Assembly: GCA_014383605.1 (NCBI GenBank)
Contig: JACNHM010000379.1
Location: 1-20,296, forward strand
Direction: 5' to 3'
DNA: 20,296 bases
Origin: Chloroflexota bacterium
GTDB taxonomy: Bacteria > Chloroflexota > Anaerolineae > UBA3071
Part shown: one piece after another, positions 1-7,898 of the stretch
Layout of the letters: each line of letters begins with the position of its first letter
How positions within the stretch are numbered: the stretch's first letter is position 1
Made by a program: the position numbers and the translations under genes
Notes under the pieces: generated by a model
The model's database searches: none
Told to the model about the DNA's origin: nothing
The model's input: only the letters and a program-made list of their open reading frames with translations

Positions 1-294
1 GAGCGCGGGTGTGGCCGTAGCCTTCGCCGTGGGTGGAGGTGGCGACTGCGGCGGGTCAGGTGGGGATGGTGTAGGGGTTAGGGGATAGGGGGTAGCGGTG
101 GGGTCTGCAGTGGGGGGGGATGTCGGGCGCGGCAGCGTTGGCCGTGAGGTTGGCGTGGGCGTGACCCAGGACAGCGTCGGCGGCTGGCAGGAGACGAGCA
201 GCGATGTCACCAGGCAAAGGGCCGCCAGGCAGCAGCAGGCAAGGATGGCAGATGCGACAATGACGATGATGAGGTTGCGGTTGGTGTTTTTCAT
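1..294 (-). CDS. Thr/Pro-rich membrane-anchored or lipoprotein (partial, C-terminus outside window)
   Basis: Reading leftwards from an ATG at 294, 98 codons stay open to the window edge. Seen: a short basic start (MKNTNRN), a hydrophobic segment at about residues 8-35 containing three consecutive Cys, then a stretch dominated by Thr and Pro (TPTPTS, PTSPPT, TPTPSPP types) running to the edge. The hydrophobic segment ends in L-V-S-C (Cys36), which could be a lipobox; otherwise it is a single membrane anchor. Thr/Pro stalks like this usually hold an extracellular domain away from the membrane in Chloroflexota and Gram-positive-like bacteria. The functional domain lies outside the window, so no activity can be named. 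The ribosome-binding site is weak (GAGAG about 8 nt upstream). Codon choice in the stalk matches the similar stalk of the protein at 5154-5897. Confidence 0.75.
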   Translation of the reverse strand, partial: MKNTNRNLIIVIVASAILACCCLAALCLVTSLLVSCQPPTLSWVTPTPTSRPTLPRPTSPPTADPTATPYPLTPTPSPPDPPQSPPPPTAKATATPAL

Positions 295-329
295 GGGTTT
301 TCTCTCACGCGGGAGGTGAGTGTTCACGA

Positions 330-352
330 GGAAGACTGCAGGTCAGTCTTCC
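330..352 (-). terminator. hairpin between the DUF5615 gene and the Thr/Pro-rich protein gene
   Basis: A perfect 9-bp inverted repeat (GGAAGACTG at 330-338, CAGTCTTCC at 344-352) with a 5-nt loop lies downstream of the DUF5615 stop codon and upstream of the next gene on the same strand. No T-tract follows on the minus strand, so an intrinsic terminator is only one possibility. Confidence 0.4.
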
Positions 353-406
353 AGTGGGTGCCAGCCAGCGACGATCCAGTTCCGGCGCACGGTGACGGCG
401 ACCAAG

Positions 407-796
407 TCATTCAGGCTGGTTTTCCCTACCAGGCATGCGACTGATGCGGATATGACCAGGCTGCACGACGACAAAGGCACCGAGGAGTTGCTCGCCTTGC
501 TCCCTCACAAGCTGCCTGACAGTCTGAACCAGAGACTGGCGAGCATTGCCGGGGAAGCGGATCAGGATGACACCGGTCGAGTCTGCATGACTGACGAAGA
601 CCAGCCAGCCAAAGTCTTTATCCTCTGTCAGCAGGATACGCTTCTCGCGATGGGCTTGATCAATCAATTCGCGGTCGTCGGAGCGGCGCATTACTTCACT
701 GACGGCGAAGACATCATAGCCCTCTGCTCGCAAAGCGCGCACGACGGCAAAGTCGCAGCTTTCGTCGGCCAGAAAGCGCAAGGCAAAGACACTCAT
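407..796 (-). CDS. DUF5615 family PIN-like protein (putative toxin)
   Basis: 129 residues. The N-terminal FLADES motif (Asp11, Glu12), the central LLTEDKDFG motif (residues 55-63) and the strand STGVILIRF are the hallmark pieces of the DUF5615/Mut7-C-like PIN fold, which uses clustered acidic residues to bind a metal and is thought to cleave RNA. The ATG shares one base with the stop codon of the upstream DUF433 gene (TGATG at 794-798), so the two are translationally coupled. This DUF433-DUF5615 order is a common two-gene arrangement regarded as a type II toxin-antitoxin pair; toxicity of this copy is inference. The C-terminal tail after about residue 115 is not recognisable. Confidence 0.85.
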   Translation of the reverse strand: MSVFALRFLADESCDFAVVRALRAEGYDVFAVSEVMRRSDDRELIDQAHREKRILLTEDKDFGWLVFVSHADSTGVILIRFPGNARQSLVQTVRQLVREQGEQLLGAFVVVQPGHIRISRMPGRENQPE

Positions 797-1026
797 CAGG
801 CTGTCTGCAACAGGATGGTCTCGTGGGCCAGCGAATCAGCGGCGTAAGCCAGCGCAGCCTGGATGTCCGCCCAGGTCAGGCGCGGATATGCATCCAGCAG
901 ATCGGCCTCTGTAGCGCCTTCGCTAAGTTTGCGGATGATGAGTTCTACCGGAATGCGCGTCCCGCGAATCACTGGTTTACCCAGCATGACGGCGGGGTTG
1001 ATTTCGATACGGTCTCTTAGCAACAT
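796..1026 (-). CDS. DUF433 family protein (putative antitoxin)
   Basis: 76 residues starting MLLRDRIEINP. The family signature is clear: N-P-x-V/M-x-x-G-K-P-x-I-R-G-T-R-I-P in residues 10-26, followed by an EGATEADLLDAYPRLTWADIQAAL-type helix pair resembling a small helix-turn-helix. DUF433 proteins are usually encoded just upstream of DUF5615 toxins and are taken to be DNA-binding antitoxins. A longer reading frame begins upstream, but the start at 1026 is favoured because GGAGGT (1032-1037) sits 5 nt before it and a consensus promoter ends only about 24 nt upstream. The stop overlaps the DUF5615 start by one base. Confidence 0.85.
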   Translation of the reverse strand: MLLRDRIEINPAVMLGKPVIRGTRIPVELIIRKLSEGATEADLLDAYPRLTWADIQAALAYAADSLAHETILLQTA

Positions 1027-1049
1027 GATACACCTCCGTTCCGCCTGCG

Positions 1050-1079
1050 ATTGTAGCACACCCGCGCGCACCCTGTCAA
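1050..1079 (-). promoter_or_regulatory. sigma70-type promoter for the DUF433-DUF5615 pair
   Basis: On the minus strand TTGACA (1074-1079) and TACAAT (1050-1055) are separated by 18 bp. Transcription should begin near 1043, about 16 nt before the DUF433 start codon and overlapping its ribosome-binding site. It lies 35 bp past the stop of the large upstream gene, so the pair can be expressed independently. Confidence 0.75.
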
Positions 1080-1113
1080 ACCAGTAGCATCCTTACCTGT
1101 CAGTATCCGGACA

Positions 1114-4100
1114 CTACCCCCGCGGCGGCAGGGCTTCGATCTGCGAAATGCGCCAGTTGGTAGCGTCCTGCTGGAAATGGACGCGGAAATGGAAGGCGCG
1201 GTCGTCATCGGAGAAGAACTCGATGGGTTCTCCCTCTGCTTCCAGATAGCCGCCGGTGGCCAACAGTTGGTCACCGGCGGGCCGCGGCAGCGACCAGCCA
1301 TGCCCCAATGCTTCCTCCACCAGGGCCTGATCGCTGACCCACTCCGCCGCGGCGTCCAGGTTCCCTTCCCGCAAAGCAGCGATGAACTGGCTCAGCGCGG
1401 TCATCGGCGTACGCTGCAATTGCGCCGTCACCCGCACGTAGCTGTCTCCCTGGCGCTCCCAGATGGCGCCCACCCGCTGCTTGGAGTAATCGCCGGTCTC
1501 AGCGAAGACCCGCGGCGCGGCTTCGAAATCGTCCGGCAAGGCGCCCGTGAGCCGGAGTTGCTCCAACCCCGTGCCAGTGAACCGCGCCTGTCCTTCCAGC
1601 CCGCCCCAACTTCCAGACGGCGCATCCTGCCAGGTCCACACCGGCCCCCAGTAGCCCGCCACCTTGGCGTTATCGCTCTTTTCCGATGCATAGAGCCGCA
1701 GCAACTGGTAGTGCGCTTGTCTGCGGTTCCCCAGGTTGTCGCCGGCAATGCCTAGTTCCAGTCCCTTTTCTCCTCGGACCGCCCGCGCGGCCTGCGGCGG
1801 TAAGCGCAGCGCGTTCCCCATCTCGCTGCCGCTGGCCCACCACTGCTGCCATAGTTCGCCATCCTCCGGCCACAACAGGTAGACCCGTTCGTCCAGCGCC
1901 ACCACCGCCACTGGCCCCACCCCCCCGCCAACGAAGATGTACTGCTGATCGCCCACTGGCCCGCGCTGGAACACCAGCCCGCGGCTGGGCGGGGCGAGGA
2001 TGGCTCGCAGCGCTTCGGCGGCTTCTCCCTGGACAAGCCCCGACCCGCTGCTGGCGTCGGGGATGTCTGGTCTGCCTTCGGCCAGCGCTTCGGCCAGAAC
2101 GGTCGCCGCGTCGCCCACGTAGGCCACGGCGCCGTTCACCGTGGAGGTCGGCGGCGGCAACGGCGCGGTCACGCCGCAGCCGGCAACGGGCTCATCTTCC
2201 ACGGGGAAATGGGTGCGCGCATCGGCACCGTGGGCCCAGATGGTGGGGTAAGTGGTCACGCCCTCCACCTCCACCCACAGATAGAGCTTGTTCAGCGGGT
2301 TACGGGCGGCGCGCACGTCCACGTTGTTGAAATCCCACACCGGGAAGGTGATGGCCCCGCGCCGCACCAGCCGCTTTTCCGCTTCCGTGGCCAGGGGCTG
2401 GCCGATACCCTGATTCCAGGCCCCGTACAGGGTGAGGCCGGCCGGCGCCCAGGCGGCGGGCACGCTGCGGCCCGTCTCCGGCTCGAAAAGGGCCACGGTG
2501 ACGTTGGCCCAATCGGCTCGATCCACCGGCTGTTCGCTGTCCAGGCCATCGTGCGGCCAGACGATCTGGATGCGCGCCTCCAGCGCCTCCGGCGCGGCGG
2601 TGGCGATGCCCGCCGGCGTGTCCTGATGGGGGAAATAGGTGCGGGGGTCAGCGCCGTGCGCCCAAATGCTGGTGGCCGTCTTCACGCCAGGCACGCGCAC
2701 CAGGAAGTAGAGTTTGCTCTGCGGATCGCGGGCGGCGGAGACGTCCACGTCGTTCAGCTCCCAGAAGGGGAAGGGGCGGCCTTCCACGTTGCGCTGCTCG
2801 GCAGGTTCCAGCAAGCGCGCCGGTTCCGTGTTCACCGCCTGCCACACTGCGACGCGCGGCGTCCAGCTACACGGCGGCGGCACCAGGCTGCCGGGCCAGA
2901 AGAGCCGCAGGCCCAGGTTGGCCAGTTCCGCCTCCTCCACGGGCGCGCCGTCGTGCGGCCAAACGATCTCGACGCGTGCGTCCACCGCCTCCGGCGGCGT
3001 GGGCGGCGCGGCTTCCCCGGCAGGGTTTAGGGCCCACAGACCCGCAGTGTCGGTGGCAGCCAGCAGGCCCGGCGGCTCGCCGTGGCTCTCGGCCAGCGCC
3101 AACACCAGGTTCTCGCCCAGGCCAGCGCTGACGTTTTGCCAGCGCGCGCCGCCGTTGCTGGAACGGTACACTCCGCCGCCGTCGCGGCTGGCCCAGAGGG
3201 TGCCGTCGGTCGTCTGCAACAGCGAGAGGACGTCGCTGCCGGCCGGCAGCCCGGCGTTGCTGGCCTCCCAGCTCTCGCCGCCATCGGTGGAGCGATAGAC
3301 GCCTGCGCCGGAGGGGGCGACGTACAATCTTTGTGCATCGGCTGCGTCCAGCAGCAGGCGACGAACGGACGTCGTCTCCAGACCCCTCGCCGCGGTGGTC
3401 AGCCGCTCCCAGGTCTGTCCGCCATCGGACGAACGGTACAGGCCCCCCGCGCCCTCGGTAAACGATTGGGCCGCGGCGTAGACGTCACGCCCGGCGGACA
3501 CCGCCAGGTCATCAACGTTGAGGTGCGCCAGGCCACTTGCTGCCCAGGTGCGTCCACTGTCCGTCGAGCGATAGACGCCGCCGCTGTAGGTTCCAGCGTA
3601 GAGTGTATCGGCTTCGCCAGGATCGAAAGCCAGGGCCTGAACTGGATGATCATTGAGCATCGCTTCCGTCCACGTCGCGCCGCCGTCGTCGCTCCACACC
3701 AGGCCTCGGGAGGTGGCCACAAAGAGGTGGTGGGGTCGCTGGGGGTGCTGCGCCAAGGCCCGTACGTCTCCCCACGGCCCCGTGGTCAGCGTGCGCCAGC
3801 TCTGTCCCCCGTCATCGCTGGAGAGCACGGAGACCAGTTGTTGTCCGAAAGCGGAATGGCTCCACTGCAGGGCGACGTGGATGGCCCCAGGCCGCAGCGG
3901 CGAAGTGATCAACGCTTGCAGCTTGCCGTTCGGCGGCAGGCCGACACTGGCGGGTTGCCAGTGCTCCCCCGCGTCGTGGCTGACGTGGAGGCCGTGGCCG
4001 GTGGCGGCGAAGACTCTGCCCGCCTGAGCGGGGTGGGCCAACAGGACCGTCGCTCCGGCAATGTCCGAGGCATTGGGCAGCGACTCCCAGTGCTCGCCGC

Positions 4101-5184
4101 GATCAAGGGAACGATGCAGGCCGCGGTCCGTCGTCAGCAAGAGGGCCGCGGGGTCGCCGGACAGCCATGCCAGCGCCTGCACACTGCCCGGCAGGGGATC
4201 GTGGTTCAGCTCCCGCCAGGTAGCGCCGCCGTCGTCGCTGCGCAGCACGCGCGTTGAGGCAAAGCCATTGCTCGTCTCAGAGCAGGTCAGATAGAGCTGG
4301 GCCGGGAGTGGTTTGCCCCTTGCTACGGCAGCCAGTGCTTTCTGTCCCGCTGGGCAGCGGGGAAGCGCGGTTTCACGCCAACTTTGTCCGCTGTCGCCGC
4401 TGATGAAAAGGCCGCCGTAGGTGACAATGTACAGCCGTTGGGCGTGTTGGGGGTCGAGCACGAGGTTGGTGAGGATACTGCCGGGCGATTGCTCGTACTC
4501 CAGCGCCTGGAACTCTTGCCAGGTGGCGCCGTTGTCGTCGCTGCGGTAGACGAAACTGCGCGGGTATTTGGCCGTCTCGACCGCCCCGGCGTACAACGTG
4601 GCTCCATCGCTGCTGCGTCCGATGGCCAGGACCTTGAGCCGCCGGTAGGAAGGCGCCAGGTCAACTTTCTGCCAGGTGGCCCCGCCATCGCTGGAGCGGA
4701 AGAGGCCCTGTGGCCGCGTCAGCTCTTCGCCGCCGCCCACCAGTCCGGCGTAGAGTTGGGCCGAGAGCGAATCGTAGGTCAGCGCCGTGATCTCGCCGTA
4801 GGGAAGGCCGTTGCCGGCGGGTTGCCAGGTGTTGCCGCTATCGGTGGAGCGGTAGATGGCCTGGGCCTGGCGGAAGCGTCCCTGCGAAAGCCATTGGGCA
4901 CGGTCGTCTCCGCGTGTGGATTGCACCACGGCAACGGCCCACAGGCGGTTGGGCTGGCGCGTGTCCGAAGTCAGATGGGTGATCGTGCCCGGCGGCCCGC
5001 TCAGAGCCTGCCACAGCGGTTCCGGGGGCGGGTCTGCATGCACGGGCACAGCCAGGGCCAGGGTACACAAGATGCAGGATGCAAGATGCAGGATGCAGGA
5101 TGCAAACTCTCCTCTTGCCTCTTGCTTCTTGCCTCTTGCCTCTTGCTTCTTGCTCACTGTCCCACTGTCACTTGCGCCTGACAT
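1114..5184 (-). CDS. large secreted protein with 13 Asp-box (BNR) repeats and two tandem WPHDG-type domains
   Basis: 1356 residues from ATG 5184. A GTG at 5157 is an alternative start, giving 1347 residues and a GTGA overlap with the preceding stop. N-terminal signal peptide: basic KKQEARG repeats, a hydrophobic stretch, then PVHA before DPPP (cleavage near residue 50). Thirteen Asp-boxes (S-x-D-x-G-x-T/S-W) recur every 43-54 residues at about 113, 164, 215, 262, 316, 359, 402, 456, 498, 540, 585, 632 and 675, as in sialidase/sortilin/Ycf48-type beta-propellers. Residues 737-852 and 871-994 are two copies of a roughly 120-residue module that opens with IVWPHDG and closes with IWAHGADxRT-FP. 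The C-terminal 350 residues are less clear; the last 100 resemble an NTF2-like fold. No sialidase catalytic set (Arg triad, Tyr/Glu) is evident, so a binding or scaffold role outside the membrane is more likely than an enzyme. It is the last gene of the xer operon. Confidence 0.8.
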   Translation of the reverse strand: MSGASDSGTVSKKQEARGKKQEARGEFASCILHLASCILCTLALAVPVHADPPPEPLWQALSGPPGTITHLTSDTRQPNRLWAVAVVQSTRGDDRAQWLSQGRFRQAQAIYRSTDSGNTWQPAGNGLPYGEITALTYDSLSAQLYAGLVGGGEELTRPQGLFRSSDGGATWQKVDLAPSYRRLKVLAIGRSSDGATLYAGAVETAKYPRSFVYRSDDNGATWQEFQALEYEQSPGSILTNLVLDPQHAQRLYIVTYGGLFISGDSGQSWRETALPRCPAGQKALAAVARGKPLPAQLYLTCSETSNGFASTRVLRSDDGGATWRELNHDPLPGSVQALAWLSGDPAALLLTTDRGLHRSLDRGEHWESLPNASDIAGATVLLAHPAQAGRVFAATGHGLHVSHDAGEHWQPASVGLPPNGKLQALITSPLRPGAIHVALQWSHSAFGQQLVSVLSSDDGGQSWRTLTTGPWGDVRALAQHPQRPHHLFVATSRGLVWSDDGGATWTEAMLNDHPVQALAFDPGEADTLYAGTYSGGVYRSTDSGRTWAASGLAHLNVDDLAVSAGRDVYAAAQSFTEGAGGLYRSSDGGQTWERLTTAARGLETTSVRRLLLDAADAQRLYVAPSGAGVYRSTDGGESWEASNAGLPAGSDVLSLLQTTDGTLWASRDGGGVYRSSNGGARWQNVSAGLGENLVLALAESHGEPPGLLAATDTAGLWALNPAGEAAPPTPPEAVDARVEIVWPHDGAPVEEAELANLGLRLFWPGSLVPPPCSWTPRVAVWQAVNTEPARLLEPAEQRNVEGRPFPFWELNDVDVSAARDPQSKLYFLVRVPGVKTATSIWAHGADPRTYFPHQDTPAGIATAAPEALEARIQIVWPHDGLDSEQPVDRADWANVTVALFEPETGRSVPAAWAPAGLTLYGAWNQGIGQPLATEAEKRLVRRGAITFPVWDFNNVDVRAARNPLNKLYLWVEVEGVTTYPTIWAHGADARTHFPVEDEPVAGCGVTAPLPPPTSTVNGAVAYVGDAATVLAEALAEGRPDIPDASSGSGLVQGEAAEALRAILAPPSRGLVFQRGPVGDQQYIFVGGGVGPVAVVALDERVYLLWPEDGELWQQWWASGSEMGNALRLPPQAARAVRGEKGLELGIAGDNLGNRRQAHYQLLRLYASEKSDNAKVAGYWGPVWTWQDAPSGSWGGLEGQARFTGTGLEQLRLTGALPDDFEAAPRVFAETGDYSKQRVGAIWERQGDSYVRVTAQLQRTPMTALSQFIAALREGNLDAAAEWVSDQALVEEALGHGWSLPRPAGDQLLATGGYLEAEGEPIEFFSDDDRAFHFRVHFQQDATNWRISQIEALPPRG
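5071..5153. repeat. two heptanucleotide tandem arrays at the start of the BNR-repeat gene
   Basis: Five heptamers of GATGCAG/GATGCAA occupy 5071-5105. After a 6-nt spacer, six heptamers of CTCTTGC/TTCTTGC occupy 5112-5153. On the minus strand three heptamers make seven codons, so the arrays are translated as seven-residue repeats in the signal peptide of the BNR protein. Confidence 0.9.
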
Positions 5185-5897
5185 GGCGGGTCAATCCAGT
5201 TACCCGTATAGTCCACCACCTTCAGTTGTAGCGTATACACTCCGGGCGCCAAGCCGGAAACGTTCCACGTTCCCAGTATCCCATCGTACACCGGGGCATC
5301 GCCCTGCAGGATGAAATTCCAGGTCGTGGGACTGGGGCCGCTGCCAAATTCGAGCTTGTAGTAGCTGAATCCATCTGTGTAAGCCGAGCCGATCACCTGC
5401 ACTGCGCCCCCTACCACGGCATTGATCCCTGGCGAGGTCAGGCGCGAGCGGGGATCGGGGCAGGCTGGCGGTTGCACTGGCGGTGCTGCGGGTGTGGTGG
5501 GCGGCTCCGTGGGCCGCAGGGTCGGGCGGGGCAGCGGCGTCGGCGTTACGGTAGGCGTCGGCGTCGGCGGCTCGGGGGTCGGCGTCGGCGTGGGCAACAG
5601 CAACCCTGACGTCGGCGTGAGTGCTTTGACCTCCTCTTCTATCGTCGGCGTGGGCACGGCCTCCACCAGGTAGTTGCTGACGTAATAGATCGCCCCCATC
5701 ACGGCGAGGAGAACGAAGGCTATGCCGAAGATGCCGCGGATTCGGCCCAGGGCCGTCTCCCGCTCTAGCGCGTACATGGCCTGTCGCCGCTCACGCCGCA
5801 CGCGGAAGGTTTCCCGCAGATACCAGAGGGCGATCAGGCCGCACAGGGCGTAGATCCAGGGAGCGTAGTCTGCTACGAGCTGGATCAGCACGCTCAC
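5154..5897 (-). CDS. membrane protein with Thr/Pro stalk and C-terminal Ig-like domain
   Basis: 247 residues from a GTG start that overlaps the upstream stop codon by 4 bp (GTGA, 5894-5897). Two predicted membrane helices lie at about residues 10-28 and 54-72, joined by an Arg-rich cytoplasmic loop (FRVRRERRQ). A Thr/Pro stalk (TPTPTPEPPTP types) covers about 80-145, and a compact domain of about 100 residues begins at CPDPRSRLTSP. The last part has the alternating pattern of a beta-sandwich (SPGINAVVGGAVQVIGSA, then GVYTLQLKVVDYTG), typical of Ig/FN3-like extracellular folds. The two Cys in it (CPDP and PPCQ) could form a disulfide. Function unknown; an exported anchor or ligand-binding domain is likely. 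Tight overlaps on both sides place it in one transcript with the phosphorylase and the BNR-repeat protein, which may be its extracellular partner (inference). Confidence 0.8.
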   Translation of the reverse strand: MSVLIQLVADYAPWIYALCGLIALWYLRETFRVRRERRQAMYALERETALGRIRGIFGIAFVLLAVMGAIYYVSNYLVEAVPTPTIEEEVKALTPTSGLLLPTPTPTPEPPTPTPTVTPTPLPRPTLRPTEPPTTPAAPPVQPPACPDPRSRLTSPGINAVVGGAVQVIGSAYTDGFSYYKLEFGSGPSPTTWNFILQGDAPVYDGILGTWNVSGLAPGVYTLQLKVVDYTGNWIDPPCQAQVTVGQ

Positions 5898-6751
5898 GGC
5901 TGTTCCCTCGCCAGTTCAGCCAGAATGCCTCGCAGCAGCGCCATCAGACGGGGAACCAACAAACGGCCGGCTTCCAACACTTCCTCGTGGCTGGCTTCCC
6001 CTGCGGCATCCGCTTCGGCGATGGCTACGTTGCTGATACCGGAGATGCCCAACACCCGCATGGAGCCGTGCCGGGCTACGATGGCTTCGGGGACGGTAGA
6101 CATGCCCACAGCATCGGCGCCGATGAGTCGCAGGAAGCGGATATCGGCTGGCGTCTCGAACGTGGGCCCGGCCAGGCCGATGTAGACGCCCTGCCGCAGC
6201 GGGATGTCCAACTCGGCAGCCACACGCAGGGCCAGCCGTCGCAGGCCGAGATCGTACACTTTGGACATGTCGGGGAAACGGGGGCCCAGCGCGGGATCGT
6301 TCGGCCCCCGCAGTGGGTTCAGTCCGGTCATGCCGATAAGATTGAGGTGATCGGTGATCAGCATCAGGTCACCGGCCTGGAACTGCGGGTTGAGCCCCCC
6401 GGCGGCGTTGGTCAGGATCAGCGTGTGCACGTCCAAAGCGTGCATGACGCGCACGGGGAAGGTGATCTGTGGCATGGAATAGCCTTCGTAGTAATGCGCT
6501 CGCCCTTGCATTACGAGAACAGGCATTCCTGCCAGTGGCCCCAGAATCAGACGGCCCAGGTGTCCTTCGACGGTGGCGGCAGGGAAGTGGGGGATCTCTT
6601 CGTAAGGGATGACGTCCGCTGGAGCTATCTCTTCTGCCAACGGGTTGAGACCGGAGCCCAGCACCAATCCCACGGCGGGGCGGTGTGTGCTTCTGGCGCG
6701 GATGTAGGCCGCCGCTTTCTCGAATTCTGCACGACCGAATGTGTCAAGCAT
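5894..6751 (-). CDS. punA: purine nucleoside phosphorylase (trimeric, guanosine/inosine type)
   Basis: 285 residues, the normal length. It splits inosine and guanosine with phosphate into free base and ribose-1-phosphate in purine salvage. All active-site positions known from the mammalian trimeric enzyme can be placed: Ser33 in LGSGL, His64 in EGHLG, Arg84 and His86 in QGRAHYYEGY, Glu199 in AGPTFET, Met217 in VGMSTVPE, Asn241 in ISGISNVA and His255 in EASHEEV. Glu plus Asn at the base pocket predict 6-oxopurine preference. The reading frame extends upstream to 7003, but the family N-terminus begins at ATG 6751. This start lies 11 nt after the xer stop and implies co-transcription. The gene end overlaps the next start by 4 bp. 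Confidence 0.93.
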   Translation of the reverse strand: MLDTFGRAEFEKAAAYIRARSTHRPAVGLVLGSGLNPLAEEIAPADVIPYEEIPHFPAATVEGHLGRLILGPLAGMPVLVMQGRAHYYEGYSMPQITFPVRVMHALDVHTLILTNAAGGLNPQFQAGDLMLITDHLNLIGMTGLNPLRGPNDPALGPRFPDMSKVYDLGLRRLALRVAAELDIPLRQGVYIGLAGPTFETPADIRFLRLIGADAVGMSTVPEAIVARHGSMRVLGISGISNVAIAEADAAGEASHEEVLEAGRLLVPRLMALLRGILAELAREQP

Positions 6752-6762
6752 GGCTCGACTAT

Positions 6763-7683
6763 CTACTCTTCCCTCTCTTTGGCTCGTGGATGGGCTTCGT
6801 CGTAGACTTTTCGCAGCCGCTCGCTGGAGACGCGTGTGTAGACCTGGGTGGTGGAGAGGCTGGCATGCCCCAGCAGGTTCTGCACGTTGCGCAGGTCGGC
6901 CCCGCGGTTTAGCATGTGCGTGGCGAAGGAGTGTCGCAGCGTATGTGGCGTGATGTTCGTGTCGAGGTTGGCCTCCTGCACGTACTGCTTGACGATCAGC
7001 CACAGGCCTTGACGGGTCAACCGCTGCCCCCGGGGGTTCAGGAACAGGGCCTGTTCATCTTCACGACCCCGCAGGAGGCGTGGGCGCCCCTTCTCCAGGT
7101 AGAGCTGCAGGGCCTCCACCGACCGTTTGTGGATCGGCAGCTCCCGTTCCTTGGCTCCTTTGCCGTAACAGCGGATGGTGCCTGTTTCCAGATCCACATC
7201 TGTCAGATCCAGGGAGATGAGTTCTGTCACTCTCATGCCGGTGGCATAGAGGAGTTCCAACAGCGCGGTATCGCGCAGGGCTTTGGGAGATTCGCCTTTG
7301 GCCACTGCCAGCAACCGCTCGATGTCTTCCGAGGCGGCCGCCCGCGGCAACCGCTTCTTCACGCGCGGAGAATCCAGGGTCACTGTGGGGTCATCAGCGA
7401 GGAAACCGCTCTGCAACAGATAGTGGAAGAAGGACTTGACGGCCGCTATCTTGCGAGCTACGGTGGATGAGGCATATTCGCGCTCTTTGAGATAGAGGAT
7501 GTAATCAATGATGGTATTCTTGCCCACTTTTTTCCAGTCCAGAGGGCTTTCCATGCCACGCTCTTGCACCAGATACCTGGCCAATTGCGAAAGGTCATTG
7601 CGGTAGGCGGCAATGGTGTTTTTGGAATAGCCCTTCTCCACCAGCAGGAGATCCAAAAAGCGCTGCACTTGCTCATCAGACAT
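6763..7683 (-). CDS. xerD: site-specific tyrosine recombinase XerC/XerD
   Basis: 306 residues, the usual length for chromosome-dimer-resolution recombinases acting at dif. The N-terminal SAM-like DNA-binding domain (about 1-100) begins FLDLLLVEKGYSKNT. The catalytic domain holds the complete set: Arg151 (ATGMRVTEL), Lys175 (YGKGAKER), His247 and Arg250 (HTLRHSFA), His273 (LLGHASLSTTQ) and nucleophile Tyr282 (VYTRVS). No transposase, phage genes or obvious att sites are next to it, so a housekeeping Xer is likelier than an integrase of a mobile element. The start is fixed by AAGGAGGT (7690-7697) 6 nt upstream. It is the first gene of the operon that continues into punA. XerC and XerD cannot be told apart with certainty here. 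Confidence 0.9.
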   Translation of the reverse strand: MSDEQVQRFLDLLLVEKGYSKNTIAAYRNDLSQLARYLVQERGMESPLDWKKVGKNTIIDYILYLKEREYASSTVARKIAAVKSFFHYLLQSGFLADDPTVTLDSPRVKKRLPRAAASEDIERLLAVAKGESPKALRDTALLELLYATGMRVTELISLDLTDVDLETGTIRCYGKGAKERELPIHKRSVEALQLYLEKGRPRLLRGREDEQALFLNPRGQRLTRQGLWLIVKQYVQEANLDTNITPHTLRHSFATHMLNRGADLRNVQNLLGHASLSTTQVYTRVSSERLRKVYDEAHPRAKEREE

Positions 7684-7769
7684 GGTGTTACCTCCTTAGA
7701 CTCAACAGGAAAGATGCCGTGTCGTCCTTGCCAATGGATGCTGACAAGCACTCCGGGTAAGCCGCGTCT

Positions 7770-7797
7770 ATTATACCACAGCTTTTCATAAGGACAA
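7770..7797 (-). promoter_or_regulatory. extended -10 promoter for the xer-punA-BNR operon
   Basis: On the minus strand TTGTCC (7792-7797), a 16-bp spacer and TGGTATAAT (consensus -10 at 7770-7775, with the extended TGn) precede xer. Predicted start of transcription is near 7763, leaving a leader of about 80 nt. Confidence 0.7.
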
Positions 7798-7868
7798 AAC
7801 GAGCAGACCCAAGGTCGAGGGCAAATCCAAACTCCTCCCAAGGAACGAGGATAGGGCGGGAACACGGG

Positions 7869-7896
7869 TTTTGAGGTTTGAGTTTTGAACTTTGGA
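7869..7896. repeat. heptanucleotide array downstream of alr
   Basis: Four consecutive heptamers TTTTGAG, GTTTGAG, TTTTGAA and CTTTGGA lie 2 bp beyond the alr stop codon. They belong to the same sequence family (RCTCAAA on the other strand) as the array at 9099-9178 on the other side of alr, so alr is flanked by related arrays. Confidence 0.75.
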
Positions 7897-7898
7897 AT

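Noticed and set aside
343..430. Minus-strand stretch past the DUF5615 stop that reads SLNDLVAVTVRRNWIVAGW in another frame
   Set aside because: It might be a frameshifted tail, but DUF5615 proteins normally end near the observed stop; no family match could be established.
320..847. Plus-strand open frame of 175 codons opposite the DUF5615 gene
   Set aside because: It is the antisense shadow of a recognisable family protein and has no ribosome-binding site or known motif.
6763..7683. Xer-like gene as integrase of a mobile element
   Set aside because: It is of housekeeping length, heads a stable-looking operon, and no attachment-site repeats or phage genes flank it.
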